DNA of 64,000 bases from Fontibacter flavus (GCF_042432905.1 NZ_JBHLWI010000037.1:1-64000), one strand, 5' to 3'; shown: positions 53,690 through 62,335, numbered from the stretch's first letter. Translations and numbers: made by a program. Notes: a model not told the origin generated them from the sequence alone.

Positions 53690-53736
53690 AAACCTTTGAG
53701 GTCCAAGCGTCTCGGCGTGAAAGACCTCAAGGGTTT
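53690..53736. repeat. palindromic intergenic element
   Basis: AAACCTTTGAGGT pairs with ACCTCAAGGGTTT (one G-T pair) around a 21-base loop. The arm GACCTCAAGGGTTTT resembles AGACCTTCAGGGTTTT of the element at 823-855. It lies between the convergent GH109-like and DUF4268 genes. Confidence 0.55.
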
Positions 53737-53809
53737 TGAATTTTTGAATTTGAAGCTTGTTGCTTGGAATTCGAAAGTTGGAGCTTGAAATTTGAGAGTT
53801 GAAGTTTGT
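53736..53809. repeat. low-complexity GAATTTG/GAAGTTT repeat
   Basis: Imperfect 7-to-9-base units (GAATTTT, GAATTTG, GAAGCTT, GAAATTT, GAGAGTT, GAAGTTT) fill 74 bases up to the end of the DUF4268 gene. Confidence 0.65.
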
Positions 53810-53815
53810 ATTTTT

Positions 53816-54274
53816 TTACAATTCTTCAAAAGCTGGTTTCATATTGCACCAAAAAGCATCCAACCCGATGATCCTGGGTTTTAAAAATGAAATGATCTGT
53901 GGCCAATCTTCCTTTTGCATGATGTTGACTTTAGGTAAGATTTTTTGGATTCTGGAAATAATCTTGCCTGTTTCATCTTGAACATGCATTTCCCAAACCC
54001 AATCTTCTCCTAATTCGCTTTCCAGTATTTTTTTGAATTCCTCAAATTGTTCAAAATACAATTGTTGAAGTTCAGTGTCATTATGCGTGATTTCTACTCC
54101 TATGGATGCATAACCTCTTTCAGCTTTCATTCTGAAATAGATATCTTTGATACCTGTTTTGTAATTCTGCCAATTGGTCCTGTAGCCTTCTGCATTTGGC
54201 ACAGGCTTCATGTATAGGCCAAAAGCAGTCCAGAAATCTTTTCGGATTTTTGCCGTTTCAGCTTTACTATACAT
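53816..54274 (-). CDS. DUF4268 family protein
   Basis: A 152-residue soluble protein. TAKIRKDFWTAFGLYMKPVP at the N-terminus, a conserved NWQNYKTGIKDIYFRM strand-helix and SIGVEITHNDTELQQLYFEQ match DUF4268, a family seen as a stand-alone protein and as a domain in restriction-related proteins. The C-terminus ends DAFWCNMKPAFEEL. It starts 5 bases after ChaN stops and is the last gene of the operon. Function unknown. Confidence 0.85.
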   Translation of the reverse strand: MYSKAETAKIRKDFWTAFGLYMKPVPNAEGYRTNWQNYKTGIKDIYFRMKAERGYASIGVEITHNDTELQQLYFEQFEEFKKILESELGEDWVWEMHVQDETGKIISRIQKILPKVNIMQKEDWPQIISFLKPRIIGLDAFWCNMKPAFEEL

Positions 54275-54279
54275 CTACT

Positions 54280-55143
54280 TCAATAACTTTTTGGACCGTC
54301 AATTGGAGTTACTATAATAAAATCTGCGGTGGGTTTGGACTTCTCATCCAAACTAGAGAGGTTTTCCTGTTCCACAGTATTGATAGTCAGGATTTTGGTA
54401 GTAGGGTAATCTCTTTTCAGATACCAGACAATCCCTTCATAATGATTGGAATGGTAGGAACCATTGATGTGAAGGATGGTTTTTCCTTTTTCGAGGAATG
54501 GATAAAGAGAATTCGCCATAGTGGCATCTTTCACTGCCTGTGCTTCTACCATAAAATCCGCATTCATGCCCGAACCGTGCATCATATCTTTCATGCCTAC
54601 ATATCCCGAAAGTGTTTTATCAACTTCAATAGGAAGAGGCGCGAAATATTTTTTAGCTTCTTCACTCAATTCTGCCAAAGCATCTAATCCCTCTCGGCTG
54701 ACCAATGAAGCATATTTTCTAGGGATATTGGAACCTATAAACGGAATATTGTTCTTTTTTGCAAAAAGCATCAACGGTTTGTAATCCAAGGCATAATTGT
54801 TCCACAATTTGGCTTCTGCTTCAAAGTTTTTGTCTGTCATTTTCCCGGCAAACCATTCATCGATGTTCAATTGGTCGTCTCTCTCAAAAAATTCACCTGA
54901 GAGGATAAGATCCTTTTTTTCTGCATGTAAGTTTTTCAATAATTGTAACTGAAGCCAATGGGCCATGCCGTTATTGTGCAGTTCTCCAAAGAAGACTACC
55001 TCATGTTTAGCTACTGCTTGTGCAAGGGTCTCGAAATGAACTTCCTCTCCTTCTTTTGTAAAAATTCTATAGGAAGTAGTTTGTGCAAAACTTAATTGTA
55101 AACCGCATAAAAACGCCAATAATGTCAAAAGGGTTTTATTCAT
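54280..55143 (-). CDS. ChaN family protein (haem-iron regulated lipoprotein fold)
   Basis: A 287-residue exported protein. The signal peptide ends at FAQTT. The ChaN fold is seen in VVFFGELHNNGMAHWLQLQL, LILSGEFFERDDQ, the YALDYKPLMLFAKKNNIP segment, IGSNIPRKYASLV, and HINGSYHSNHYEGIVWYLKR. The conserved Glu/His pair in FGELHNN and the late HxSNH are typical. ChaN of other bacteria binds haem as a dimer. No lipobox was found here. It overlaps FolB by 8 bases and lies in a five-gene operon. Confidence 0.88.
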   Translation of the reverse strand: MNKTLLTLLAFLCGLQLSFAQTTSYRIFTKEGEEVHFETLAQAVAKHEVVFFGELHNNGMAHWLQLQLLKNLHAEKKDLILSGEFFERDDQLNIDEWFAGKMTDKNFEAEAKLWNNYALDYKPLMLFAKKNNIPFIGSNIPRKYASLVSREGLDALAELSEEAKKYFAPLPIEVDKTLSGYVGMKDMMHGSGMNADFMVEAQAVKDATMANSLYPFLEKGKTILHINGSYHSNHYEGIVWYLKRDYPTTKILTINTVEQENLSSLDEKSKPTADFIIVTPIDGPKSY

Positions 55144-55501
55144 AATCTTCAGGATAATTAACTGTTACAACTGAGTAATTGACTACACCTCCCAGTGCAG
55201 GATTATGCTTTTTGATCGTGATGATGACAGATTTGAGGCTGGGATAGGCTACCAAGATATCTTTAATCATCAGATGGGCCAAATGCTCCAACAATTTTAC
55301 CGGTTCCTGCATGTGGGATTGCGCAATCTTATAGAGCCCCACATAGTCCACGGTATGGCTCAGGTCATCATCAAGCATGGCCTTTTGAAAGTCTGTTTCC
55401 ACATGAATATCCACGGTAAACCGGTTTCCTAGTTTGGTTTCTTCGGAAAAGACACCGTGGTATGCGTGAAATTCAATTCCTTCTAATGAAATTTTCCCCA
55501 T
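55136..55501 (-). CDS. folB: dihydroneopterin aldolase
   Basis: A 121-residue enzyme of folate synthesis that cleaves dihydroneopterin to hydroxymethyl-dihydropterin and glycolaldehyde. Motifs are LEGIEFHAYHGVFSEE with catalytic Glu/His neighbourhood, VDYVGLYKIAQ, LLEHLAHLMIKDIL (Glu-His pair) and the Lys-bearing IKKHNPALGG. Start TGATG overlaps the DivIVA stop by one base. Being in an operon with DivIVA, WD40 and ChaN genes is unrelated to folate by function, so the cluster is a chance or growth-linked grouping. Confidence 0.95.
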   Translation of the reverse strand: MGKISLEGIEFHAYHGVFSEETKLGNRFTVDIHVETDFQKAMLDDDLSHTVDYVGLYKIAQSHMQEPVKLLEHLAHLMIKDILVAYPSLKSVIITIKKHNPALGGVVNYSVVTVNYPEDYE

Positions 55502-56349
55502 CAGTCTAAGTTGTCAAAAAATGATCCTTCTTTGTTTTGCTTGTGTTTATTTTCCTCCGCTTCAGTTTTGGATTCCTCTACCTCTAATCTAGGTTCTTCA
55601 ATTGGGGCTTCTTTACTAGATACTTCTTCAGAAGTTACTGTTTCCTCAGTTTCCATCGTTGCTGGCACGTCTTCTAAATCAGAATGAGCAGTCTGTTCGC
55701 TAACTGCTTCTAATTTATTGGAAGTGTTGTAGATCAACTCCTCCTTTTGATGTATTTCAGCGATTTTTGCAATCGTGAATGAATCATTATTTTGGAGTTC
55801 TTCTACCAAATCTGCATGAACCTGAATATTCACTTTTTTAAAGGTTTCATTTGAATCCGATATACTTTGTTCAAGGTCAGCAGATAGTTTTTCAAGATTT
55901 TTAAGAATCAATACCCTTTGCTGAATAAGCTTCTCATAATTTTCCAATGTCCCATTGACATCCGCTCTGAGGTTATTCAAAATTTCCTTAGCTTTTGCTT
56001 CAGCAGATTCCACAAGGTATTGTGACTGATTTTTGGCATCCTGCAGCATGCTGTTTGCATTTTGGTGTGCTTCGGCCAGAATTTCCTCAGATGCTTTATT
56101 GGCTTCCTCGATGATACTGGCGCCAGTATCTTCGGCAGTTTTCAGTGTTCTGAAAAGAGATTCTTCAACATCCTTGAGTTTTTTAGCCTCCCTTTCGCTG
56201 TTTTCAACCCTTCTTTCCAGTTCATTTTTTTCCAGAACCAGCTTGTCCCATGCTTCGGCTACTGATTGTAAGTAGGCAGTAACTTCATCTTTATCATAAC
56301 CTCTGAAATTTTTCTCAAAGGATTTTTGGCGGATTTCTGCAGCAGTCAT
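55501..56349 (-). CDS. DivIVA domain protein with acidic tail
   Basis: A 282-residue protein. The DivIVA N-domain is seen in MTAAEIRQKSFEKNFRGYDK and DEVTAYLQSVAEAWD. A long coiled coil follows to residue ~185 with heptad-rich EILAEAHQNANSMLQDAKNQ and AKAKEILNNLRADVNGTLEN. The C-terminal ~60 residues are strongly acidic (EETVTSEEVSSKEAPIEE). DivIVA proteins mark poles or division sites in Gram-positives. In Bacteroidota their role is not settled. It is the second gene of the WD40-DivIVA-FolB-ChaN-DUF4268 operon, 12 bases from WD40. Confidence 0.9.
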   Translation of the reverse strand: MTAAEIRQKSFEKNFRGYDKDEVTAYLQSVAEAWDKLVLEKNELERRVENSEREAKKLKDVEESLFRTLKTAEDTGASIIEEANKASEEILAEAHQNANSMLQDAKNQSQYLVESAEAKAKEILNNLRADVNGTLENYEKLIQQRVLILKNLEKLSADLEQSISDSNETFKKVNIQVHADLVEELQNNDSFTIAKIAEIHQKEELIYNTSNKLEAVSEQTAHSDLEDVPATMETEETVTSEEVSSKEAPIEEPRLEVEESKTEAEENKHKQNKEGSFFDNLD

Positions 56350-56361
56350 GTGTGTTATTGG

Positions 56362-57270
56362 TTAAAGGTTAATGTGCCAGATAGATATATTTCTATCGTC
56401 ACTGACCGAAATTATCTGATGGTTATAAGTGCTCCAAAGCACTTTGTTGATAGAAGTACCGTGTCCGGCATGTCTAGCTTTATCTATAACTTTCAAGAGC
56501 TTTAGATTATTGCTGTCCCAAACTTTTATAGACTTGTCCATACTACAGGTAACAAAGTAATTCCCATCTTCCCGGAAGGAGAGGTAATTGATGGCAAACA
56601 TGTGTGCCACTATGGATTCCTGTAGTGAGTAATTTTTTGTTTCCCAGAAATTCAAGTGGGCATCTCTTCCCCCGCTGATTAAAACTGGTTTGTTTGGAGC
56701 GTAATTAAGGGCAAATACTGAATTATTATGGGCTTCCAAGTTATGGATAGGACTATGGTCTGCCAGGTTGAAAATTTTAATGGAATGGTCACTCATTCCT
56801 GCTGCCAATTGCCTTTTTGTAGGATCGATGGCAAAAACCCGCACACTTTTTTTACTGATTTTAAGGTGTTTTTTTACCGAACGCTGTTCAATATCTATGA
56901 TAATGATGATACCGTCACCTGTTCCTACATAGAGCTCGTTTCCTATTGCCTTAAGGTCAAATATGGATTGCTCAGTGATCTTAATAGACCAGATTTCCTT
57001 GGATTTTTCAAGATCGATGACATGAATTCCTTCAAAGTTATGACCTATAAACAAGAGGTTTCTTTCCTTATCTACTTCCAAAGCATAGACAGAGTGTGCA
57101 ACCTTTGCCATAAGTCTACCATCCTTTGGATTGTCAAGATCCCATTCTACAACCATTCCATCGCCAGATGCAGTATAAAAAAAACGAGGATCAGGACCTT
57201 CTACCAAGGCATAGATACAATCGTTGTGACCAGTAAGCGTATGAAGTTTGTTAACTTGTATATTTGACAT
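56362..57270 (-). CDS. WD40 repeat protein
   Basis: A 302-residue soluble protein from ATG 57270 (MSNIQVNK). Three more in-frame codons upstream are possible but unneeded. About seven WD40 blades are visible, for example LTGHNDCIYALVEGPDPRFF, GMVVEWDLDN, SIKIFNLADHSPIHNLEAHN, GGRDAHLNFWETKN, SMDKSIKVWDSNN and VSDDRNISIWHINL. This gives a single closed propeller serving as a scaffold. It leads a tight five-gene operon and diverges from the Sfp gene with only ~38 bases between starts. Confidence 0.93.
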   Translation of the reverse strand: MSNIQVNKLHTLTGHNDCIYALVEGPDPRFFYTASGDGMVVEWDLDNPKDGRLMAKVAHSVYALEVDKERNLLFIGHNFEGIHVIDLEKSKEIWSIKITEQSIFDLKAIGNELYVGTGDGIIIIIDIEQRSVKKHLKISKKSVRVFAIDPTKRQLAAGMSDHSIKIFNLADHSPIHNLEAHNNSVFALNYAPNKPVLISGGRDAHLNFWETKNYSLQESIVAHMFAINYLSFREDGNYFVTCSMDKSIKVWDSNNLKLLKVIDKARHAGHGTSINKVLWSTYNHQIISVSDDRNISIWHINL

Positions 57271-57308
57271 AAATTGCATTGATTAGCACTATAACCCCAA
57301 TCGGGCCT

Positions 57309-57938
57309 ATGCAAACAAAAATAGAAAAAATTAGTCCTTTATCAGCTTTGGCTGTCAATAATATTGAAGAAGTTTCACAGAATGGGGTTGATTTTTTAAG
57401 TTTTCGTGAGAAATTATCTTTCGCCAATATTTCCAGAGTTGATAAAAGAGTAGAATGGAAAGGGGCAAGAATTGCCATTAAATCTGCTTTAGAGTGTATC
57501 TCCTTGCCATATCCTGGTTTTTTCAAGGATGAGCACGGCAAATCCCATCCTATGGATGGGTATGGATATGTTTCCCTCACCCATACCAAAGGAATAGCTG
57601 CGGCTATTTTTCATAAAGATATGCCTGTCGGAATCGATCTTGATTTTGTCCGTGAAAAAGTAGTGCGTTTGGGACCTAAATTTCTAGACCCATCTGAAAT
57701 AGCATTTCTTGACAATGATCCGGTTCTACACACCATAGCTTGGTCTGCAAAAGAATCAATTTTTAAATGTCAGGGAAAAAGGGGTATCAGCCTTAAAAAC
57801 AACATCCTTTTGGAGCCTTTTACCCTGAATGACTCAGTGATCATCGGGAAGGTCTATCAGTCAGATTTTTCAGATCACCATTACCAAGTCAGGGTTGATA
57901 GGGAGAAGGATATTGTACTGACTTATACAATTTGGTAA
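57309..57938 (+). CDS. 4'-phosphopantetheinyl transferase (Sfp/AcpT-like)
   Basis: A 209-residue transferase from ATG 57309. A TTG ten codons upstream is open but overlaps the divergent start. It moves phosphopantetheine from CoA to carrier proteins. The family motifs are SLTHTKGIAAAIF (N-terminal half), PVGIDLDFVREKV with the Mg-binding Asp, and IAWSAKESIFKCQGK with Glu and Lys, near the C-terminus. The length matches short Sfp-type enzymes. Carrier-protein partners are not nearby. Confidence 0.92.
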   Translation: MQTKIEKISPLSALAVNNIEEVSQNGVDFLSFREKLSFANISRVDKRVEWKGARIAIKSALECISLPYPGFFKDEHGKSHPMDGYGYVSLTHTKGIAAAIFHKDMPVGIDLDFVREKVVRLGPKFLDPSEIAFLDNDPVLHTIAWSAKESIFKCQGKRGISLKNNILLEPFTLNDSVIIGKVYQSDFSDHHYQVRVDREKDIVLTYTIW

Positions 57939-57950
57939 AGTCTTTGTGTG

Positions 57951-57958
57951 TATATTTG
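57951..57958 (+). promoter_or_regulatory. possible -7 element of the redoxin gene
   Basis: TATATTTG matches TAnnTTTG 24 bases before the ATG at 57982. An upstream TTTG lies at 57931-57934, giving a spacer of 16 bases, shorter than the consensus 19, so the assignment is tentative. Confidence 0.4.
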
Positions 57959-57981
57959 ATAAGCATAAAAACTAAGCATTC

Positions 57982-58569
57982 ATGAAAAAAGCATTTGTAA
58001 CCTTGTCCCTCTTTTTGTTCGTGGGTTTTCAGGCCAATGCACAGAGGGTTGAAAATTTCCAGTTGAACGACGTTCTGTCAGGGAATGAATTTACATTGAA
58101 CGCTCATAGTGAAGCAAAAGGGGTGGTACTGATCTTTACCAGTCTCAATTGCCCATTTTCAAAGTTATATGAAGACAGAATAGTGCAACTTCATCAGACG
58201 TTTTCCTCTGATGGGTTTGTTTTTGCTTTGATCAACCCGCATATCAATGTCGATGAGGGAGAAAAGCCTGAAGATATGAAAGGCAGAGCTGCAGAAAAAA
58301 ACATTAATTTTCCATTTCTTGCTGATGCTGATCAAGGAGTGGCCAAGCAGTTGGGGATTACCAAACTTCCGGAAGTTTTGGTAATTACGCCAAGTCCAAC
58401 TGGTTTTTCAGTGGCTTATAGAGGAGCAATAGATAACAATCCTCAAGTAGCAGCAAGCGCAAATATCAAATATTTGGAAAGTGCTCTTCACGCCATACAG
58501 AACAGAAGAAATCCAAGTCCATCCTCAAGTAGGGCAGTGGGCTGTAACCTGAAGTTATTGAACTATTAG
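57982..58569 (+). CDS. exported thioredoxin-fold redoxin
   Basis: A 195-residue exported protein. The signal peptide ends at ANAQ. The core is AhpC/TSA-like: GVVLIFTSLNCPFSKLYEDR with a CxxS site (Cys in NCPFS), ALINPHINVDEGEKPEDMKG and ADADQGVAKQLGITKLPEVL, where the cis-Pro is in KLPEV. A late AVGCNLK supplies a second Cys that may be resolving. The layout matches single-Cys redoxin/thioredoxin-like proteins. It overlaps the convergent SirB1-like gene by 4 bases at the 3' ends. Confidence 0.87.
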   Translation: MKKAFVTLSLFLFVGFQANAQRVENFQLNDVLSGNEFTLNAHSEAKGVVLIFTSLNCPFSKLYEDRIVQLHQTFSSDGFVFALINPHINVDEGEKPEDMKGRAAEKNINFPFLADADQGVAKQLGITKLPEVLVITPSPTGFSVAYRGAIDNNPQVAASANIKYLESALHAIQNRRNPSPSSSRAVGCNLKLLNY

Positions 58570-59423
58570 GTTTCAGGATTTGATTCAATGATAATTTCCA
58601 GAAGCTGCTTGACCTCTTCAACCTTCTGAAGTTCTCCGAGTTTCTCAAAAGCCACCATCAGATTCCGAAGTGATCTGGCAATAATGTCGATATTGGTACA
58701 TGGTTCGAAAAATTCAGGTCTGTGTTCAATTTTCAAGTGGTCCAGATAATTGATGATATCCTGTTTACTAAATATCAAGCCTTTATTGAAAGCGTTGATG
58801 TAAAACGAAATATCTTTTGACTTATAAGTCAGAACAAATAGATTAGGGAGATTGACACCATAAACAGGTAATCCAAGCTTTTGAGCCACCAATAAATAGA
58901 TGGCGCAAAGACTGATTGGGTTACCTTTTTTTGTTTCCAGAACATTGCTAAGCATACTATTGCCTGGAGAATGAAAGTTCTTGGTGTTGGCCGAAAATCT
59001 CAGTTGACCGAATAGTATACCGTTGATAATCCTGATCTGCTCATAGGGGAGAAGGTCATTTTTGAATGCTGTCCATACATCAAAATAAATCTGATGCATA
59101 TCGGCATTGAGTTTGTCAAATTCAAGATCTGGATATTGATAGGTGTTGAGAATCCAAAGTCCGGTAAGCAAGTCCTGATCGGGACTCTTTTTCCAATCTG
59201 ATAACCTTTCTTTCAGTTGGGAAAACTGAAGATCGTGAACCAACTCTTCAATTTCTTTTTGGATATCAGGATTGAAACTTGTTTCCCATTTTTTTTCCAA
59301 AAAAGGGATAATCTCACTTCCCAAAGAAATGATTTTATCACGAACATGGTTTTTCACTTCTCTGTCAGTATCATCCAACAATGAAACCAATGCATCCAAT
59401 TCCTTTTCTGATAAATTTTCCAT
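58566..59423 (-). CDS. SirB1/transglutaminase-core-2 protein
   Basis: A 285-residue soluble protein. The N-terminal ~70 residues are helical with DDTDREVKNHVRDKIISLG, a HEAT-like unit. The family core is FGQLRFSANTKNFHSPGNSM, SNVLETKKGNPISLCAIYLL with the conserved Cys, VAQKLGLPVYGVNLPNLFVL and PCTNIDIIARSLRNLMVAFE. SirB1-like proteins carry a transglutaminase-type fold. Some bear a TPR extension. Its start is 179 bases from the carboxylase end. Function unknown. Confidence 0.86.
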   Translation of the reverse strand: MENLSEKELDALVSLLDDTDREVKNHVRDKIISLGSEIIPFLEKKWETSFNPDIQKEIEELVHDLQFSQLKERLSDWKKSPDQDLLTGLWILNTYQYPDLEFDKLNADMHQIYFDVWTAFKNDLLPYEQIRIINGILFGQLRFSANTKNFHSPGNSMLSNVLETKKGNPISLCAIYLLVAQKLGLPVYGVNLPNLFVLTYKSKDISFYINAFNKGLIFSKQDIINYLDHLKIEHRPEFFEPCTNIDIIARSLRNLMVAFEKLGELQKVEEVKQLLEIIIESNPET

Positions 59424-59559
59424 CGTTATTCCAAGGACTTCAATTTACAAAATAACAGGTGGAAAGGGAATGAAGTTTCCTTGAAAGTCAAGAAAAAATC
59501 AGGTATCAGAATTATAATTAGGTGTAATTGTTTGCATTTCAGAGAACTTGTCTAAAAAA

Positions 59560-59591
59560 AATGACAGGCCATTGAAAAAATGCCTGTCATT
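59560..59591 (-). terminator. terminator of the carboxylase gene
   Basis: A 10-bp stem AATGACAGGC/GCCTGTCATT has a 12-base loop and is followed on the minus strand by seven T. It lies 25 bases past the stop codon. Confidence 0.88.
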
Positions 59592-59615
59592 AATGTCATA
59601 TCATTTAGATTTTGT

Positions 59616-61244
59616 TTAGGTCTGGATTACACCCACATTGAATCTTTCTGTGATAGGGGCATGGTTGGCGGCTTCGATGCCCATGCTGATCACTTTTCTT
59701 GTTTCCAGTGGATCGATTACGCCATCCACCCAAAGTCTGGCGGCTGCGTAATAAGGACTCAATTCCTCATTGTACTTATCGGTTATTTCCCTTAGAAGTT
59801 GTTTTTCGTCTTCTGGAGATATTTCCTTTCCGGATTTTTTTAGAGAAGCCACTTTGATCTGTAACAAAGTTTTAGCAGCCGATGCCCCACTCATTACTGC
59901 CATTTGGGCGGTTGGCCAACTGTAGATCAATCTCGGGTCATATGCTTTGCCGCACATGGCGTAATTTCCTGCCCCATAAGAGTTACCGACAATGATGGTA
60001 AACTTTGGGACAACTGAATTGGCCATGGCATTGACCATTTTTGCGCCATCCTTGATGATTCCGCCATGTTCTGCCTTGCTTCCTACCATAAAACCAGAGA
60101 CATCTTGCAAGAATAGCAATGGGATTTTTCGTTGGTTACAGTTCATAATGAATCGTGCAGCCTTATCTGCCGAATCAGAATAGATGACACCGCCCATCTG
60201 CATCTCACCTTTTTTATTCTTGACGATCTTTCTTTGGTTGGCAATAATACCGATAGCCCATCCGTCTATTCTGGCAGTACCACATAAGAGTGTCTTGCCA
60301 TAGTCTTTTTTGTATTCGTCAAATTCTGAGTCGTCAACCAATCGGGAAATGACATCATGCATATCATAAGGTTTAACCCTGTCAGAAGGGAAAATACCAT
60401 AAAGTTCATCCATGTTTTTTGCAGGTTTTTTGGCTTCAGCCCTGTCAAAGCCTGCTTTTTCATAGTCTCCTATTTTGTCAAAGATTTTCCTGATAGCGTC
60501 CAGACATTCCTGATCGCTGTCATATTTGTTGTCTGTGACACCGGAGATTTCACAATGTGTGGTAGCTCCGCCCAGTGTTTCATTGTCCACAGTTTCACCA
60601 ATTGCTGCTTTGACTAAGTAAGAGCCAGCCAGAAATATGGAGCCTGTTTTGTCCACAATCATGGCTTCATCTGACATGATGGGGAGGTACGCACCTCCTG
60701 CCACACAGCTTCCCATGATGGCGGCCACCTGAATAATGCCCATTGAAGACATTTTGGCGTTGTTTCTGAATTGACGGCCAAAATGCTCCTTATCAGGAAA
60801 GATTTCATTTTGCATAGGAAGGAATACACCCGCACTGTCGACCAAATAAATGATGGGTAGGCGGTTTTCCATGGCTATTTCCTGAGCGCGAAGGTTCTTT
60901 TTGGCAGTCATCGGAAACCAAGCTCCTGCTTTAACGGTGGCATCGTTGGCCACAATCATACACATTCTGCCTGACACATAACCGATGCCGGTCACCACAC
61001 CTGCAGAAGGACAGCCGCCTTCTTCCTCATACATGCCGTCAGCAGCCAATGCGCCAACTTCAAGGAAGTCAGAGCCTTCGTCAGTAAGGTAACTGATCCG
61101 CTCTCTAGCGGTCAATTTACCTTTTTCATGTTCTTTGGCAATTCTGGATTTGCCGCCTCCTAGTTTGACAGCTTCCAGCTTTTTATGGAGTTGGAAAAGT
61201 AATTGTTTGTTCTGGTCTTCGTTTTTATTGAACTCAATATCCAT
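59616..61244 (-). CDS. acyl-CoA carboxylase carboxyltransferase (beta) subunit
   Basis: A 542-residue carboxyltransferase that moves carboxyl from biotin to an acyl-CoA (propionyl- or methylcrotonyl-CoA). The two crotonase-like halves are seen: GKLTARERISYLTDEGSDFL, GVVTGIGYVSGRMCMIVAND and IMGSCVAGGAYLPIMSDEAM in the N-half, and PLLFLQDVSGFMVGSKAEHG, FTIIVGNSYGAGNYAMCGKA and YDPRLIYSWPTAQMAVMSGA in the C-half. Both oxyanion-hole Gly-Ala pairs are retained. Substrate cannot be read with certainty. MCC-like is as likely as PCC-like. The alpha (biotin) subunit is not in this window. A possible -7 element TACGTTTG lies at 61295-61302. Confidence 0.94.
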   Translation of the reverse strand: MDIEFNKNEDQNKQLLFQLHKKLEAVKLGGGKSRIAKEHEKGKLTARERISYLTDEGSDFLEVGALAADGMYEEEGGCPSAGVVTGIGYVSGRMCMIVANDATVKAGAWFPMTAKKNLRAQEIAMENRLPIIYLVDSAGVFLPMQNEIFPDKEHFGRQFRNNAKMSSMGIIQVAAIMGSCVAGGAYLPIMSDEAMIVDKTGSIFLAGSYLVKAAIGETVDNETLGGATTHCEISGVTDNKYDSDQECLDAIRKIFDKIGDYEKAGFDRAEAKKPAKNMDELYGIFPSDRVKPYDMHDVISRLVDDSEFDEYKKDYGKTLLCGTARIDGWAIGIIANQRKIVKNKKGEMQMGGVIYSDSADKAARFIMNCNQRKIPLLFLQDVSGFMVGSKAEHGGIIKDGAKMVNAMANSVVPKFTIIVGNSYGAGNYAMCGKAYDPRLIYSWPTAQMAVMSGASAAKTLLQIKVASLKKSGKEISPEDEKQLLREITDKYNEELSPYYAAARLWVDGVIDPLETRKVISMGIEAANHAPITERFNVGVIQT

Positions 61245-61294
61245 AAAATTATTTTGGGTTTAGTTTTCTCTGATGCTAAAATAAGGTATTCTCC

Positions 61295-61302
61295 CAAACG
61301 TA
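61295..61302 (-). promoter_or_regulatory. possible -7 element of the carboxylase gene
   Basis: TACGTTTG on the minus strand fits TAnnTTTG and is placed 51 bases upstream of the ATG. No TTTG is found 19 bases further upstream, so confidence is low. Confidence 0.35.
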
Positions 61303-61450
61303 AAAAATTATTTATATGCACCGTCAGACTTCTTGTTGATAATGCTAATAGTCCATCCGAATCAAAAACCTGCTCCAAAAATTTTGACCTTAAACTGAAA
61401 TCTCATCATTCTGGCGTTTGTGATTTTCAGTTGGGAGTTTAATCCTTGAG

Positions 61451-61536
61451 TTTTGTAATTTGGATATTGTGATTTGGATTTTGGTTTTTGAGTTTTTGCC
61501 TTTGAAATTTGAAATTTGTCATTTGTCATTGGTAAT
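61451..61536. repeat. low-complexity GATTTGGATTTTG repeat
   Basis: About ten units of 7-9 bases (TTGAGTT, TTGTAAT, TTGGATA, TTGTGAT, TTGAAAT, TTTGTCA) fill the 3' flank of the amidase gene. It is complementary in sense to the AATTCCAAAATCC repeat at 40152. Confidence 0.7.
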
Positions 61537-61537
61537 T

Positions 61538-62335
61538 CTATATCTCTTCCAGCTCTTCTTTATAAGCTTTAATGGATCTGTAAATGGCTGAAGCCAAATA
61601 AGCCTGGTTGTCTTTATTATTGAGGAATCTTTCCTCATTGGTATTAGAGATAAAACCAAGTTCGATCAAAACAGATGGCATGCTTGTCGTCCAAAGCACA
61701 TAAAAAGGAGCTTGTTTAACACCACGACTCGATCTGTTGACTCTTGATGTAAAATCATCTTCAATTTTTGCGGCCAAAGAAATGCTGTTGGAAATATATG
61801 CTTTGTGCGTCAGGTTGAACATCATGTAGGATTCAGGGGAGGAAGGATCAAAGCCTTCATAATTTTCCTGATAATTTTCTTCAAGGGTAATCACTGAGTT
61901 TTCCCTTTTCACGATATCAAAGTTGGCCTCAAAGTTTTTCGTACCCATGACGAAGGTTTCGGTACCATAGACGCCCTTATTTGCAGCCGCATTGCAATGT
62001 ATGGAGATGAACAAATCTGCCCTGTTTCTATTTGCAATATTGGATCTTTCTTTCAGTTCCAGGAAGACATCTGATTTACGGGTGTAGATGACTTCCACTC
62101 CAGGAAGGTATTCTTCAATATATTTTCCTACCTGCAAGGCTACTGCTAAGGTGATGTCTTTTTCCTTAGAATAGGATCCGAGTGCACCGGGATCTTTACC
62201 GCCATGACCCGCGTCTATAACTATACGTCTGAGTCGATCAGGTGCTTTTGGGCCGTCTGCTGAAAATCCGGAAAAAAGGAAAAAGAAGGTTACTAACGAA
62301 AATATAAGAATATTTTTAACTTTGAATCGTTTCAT
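61538..62335 (-). CDS. N-acetylmuramoyl-L-alanine amidase
   Basis: A 265-residue exported amidase_3 enzyme that cleaves the amide between MurNAc and the stem peptide. The signal peptide ends near residue 25. Motifs are RIVIDAGHGGKDPGA (zinc His and Asp neighbourhood), SYSKEKDITLAVA (zinc Glu), SIHCNAAANKGVYGTETF (zinc His) and MPSVLIELGFISNTNEERFL with catalytic Glu. An insert of ~45 residues rich in acidic residues (EENYQENYEGF) lies between motif 3 and the end. It diverges from lptD with 67 bases between starts. Confidence 0.93.
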   Translation of the reverse strand: MKRFKVKNILIFSLVTFFFLFSGFSADGPKAPDRLRRIVIDAGHGGKDPGALGSYSKEKDITLAVALQVGKYIEEYLPGVEVIYTRKSDVFLELKERSNIANRNRADLFISIHCNAAANKGVYGTETFVMGTKNFEANFDIVKRENSVITLEENYQENYEGFDPSSPESYMMFNLTHKAYISNSISLAAKIEDDFTSRVNRSSRGVKQAPFYVLWTTSMPSVLIELGFISNTNEERFLNNKDNQAYLASAIYRSIKAYKEELEEI

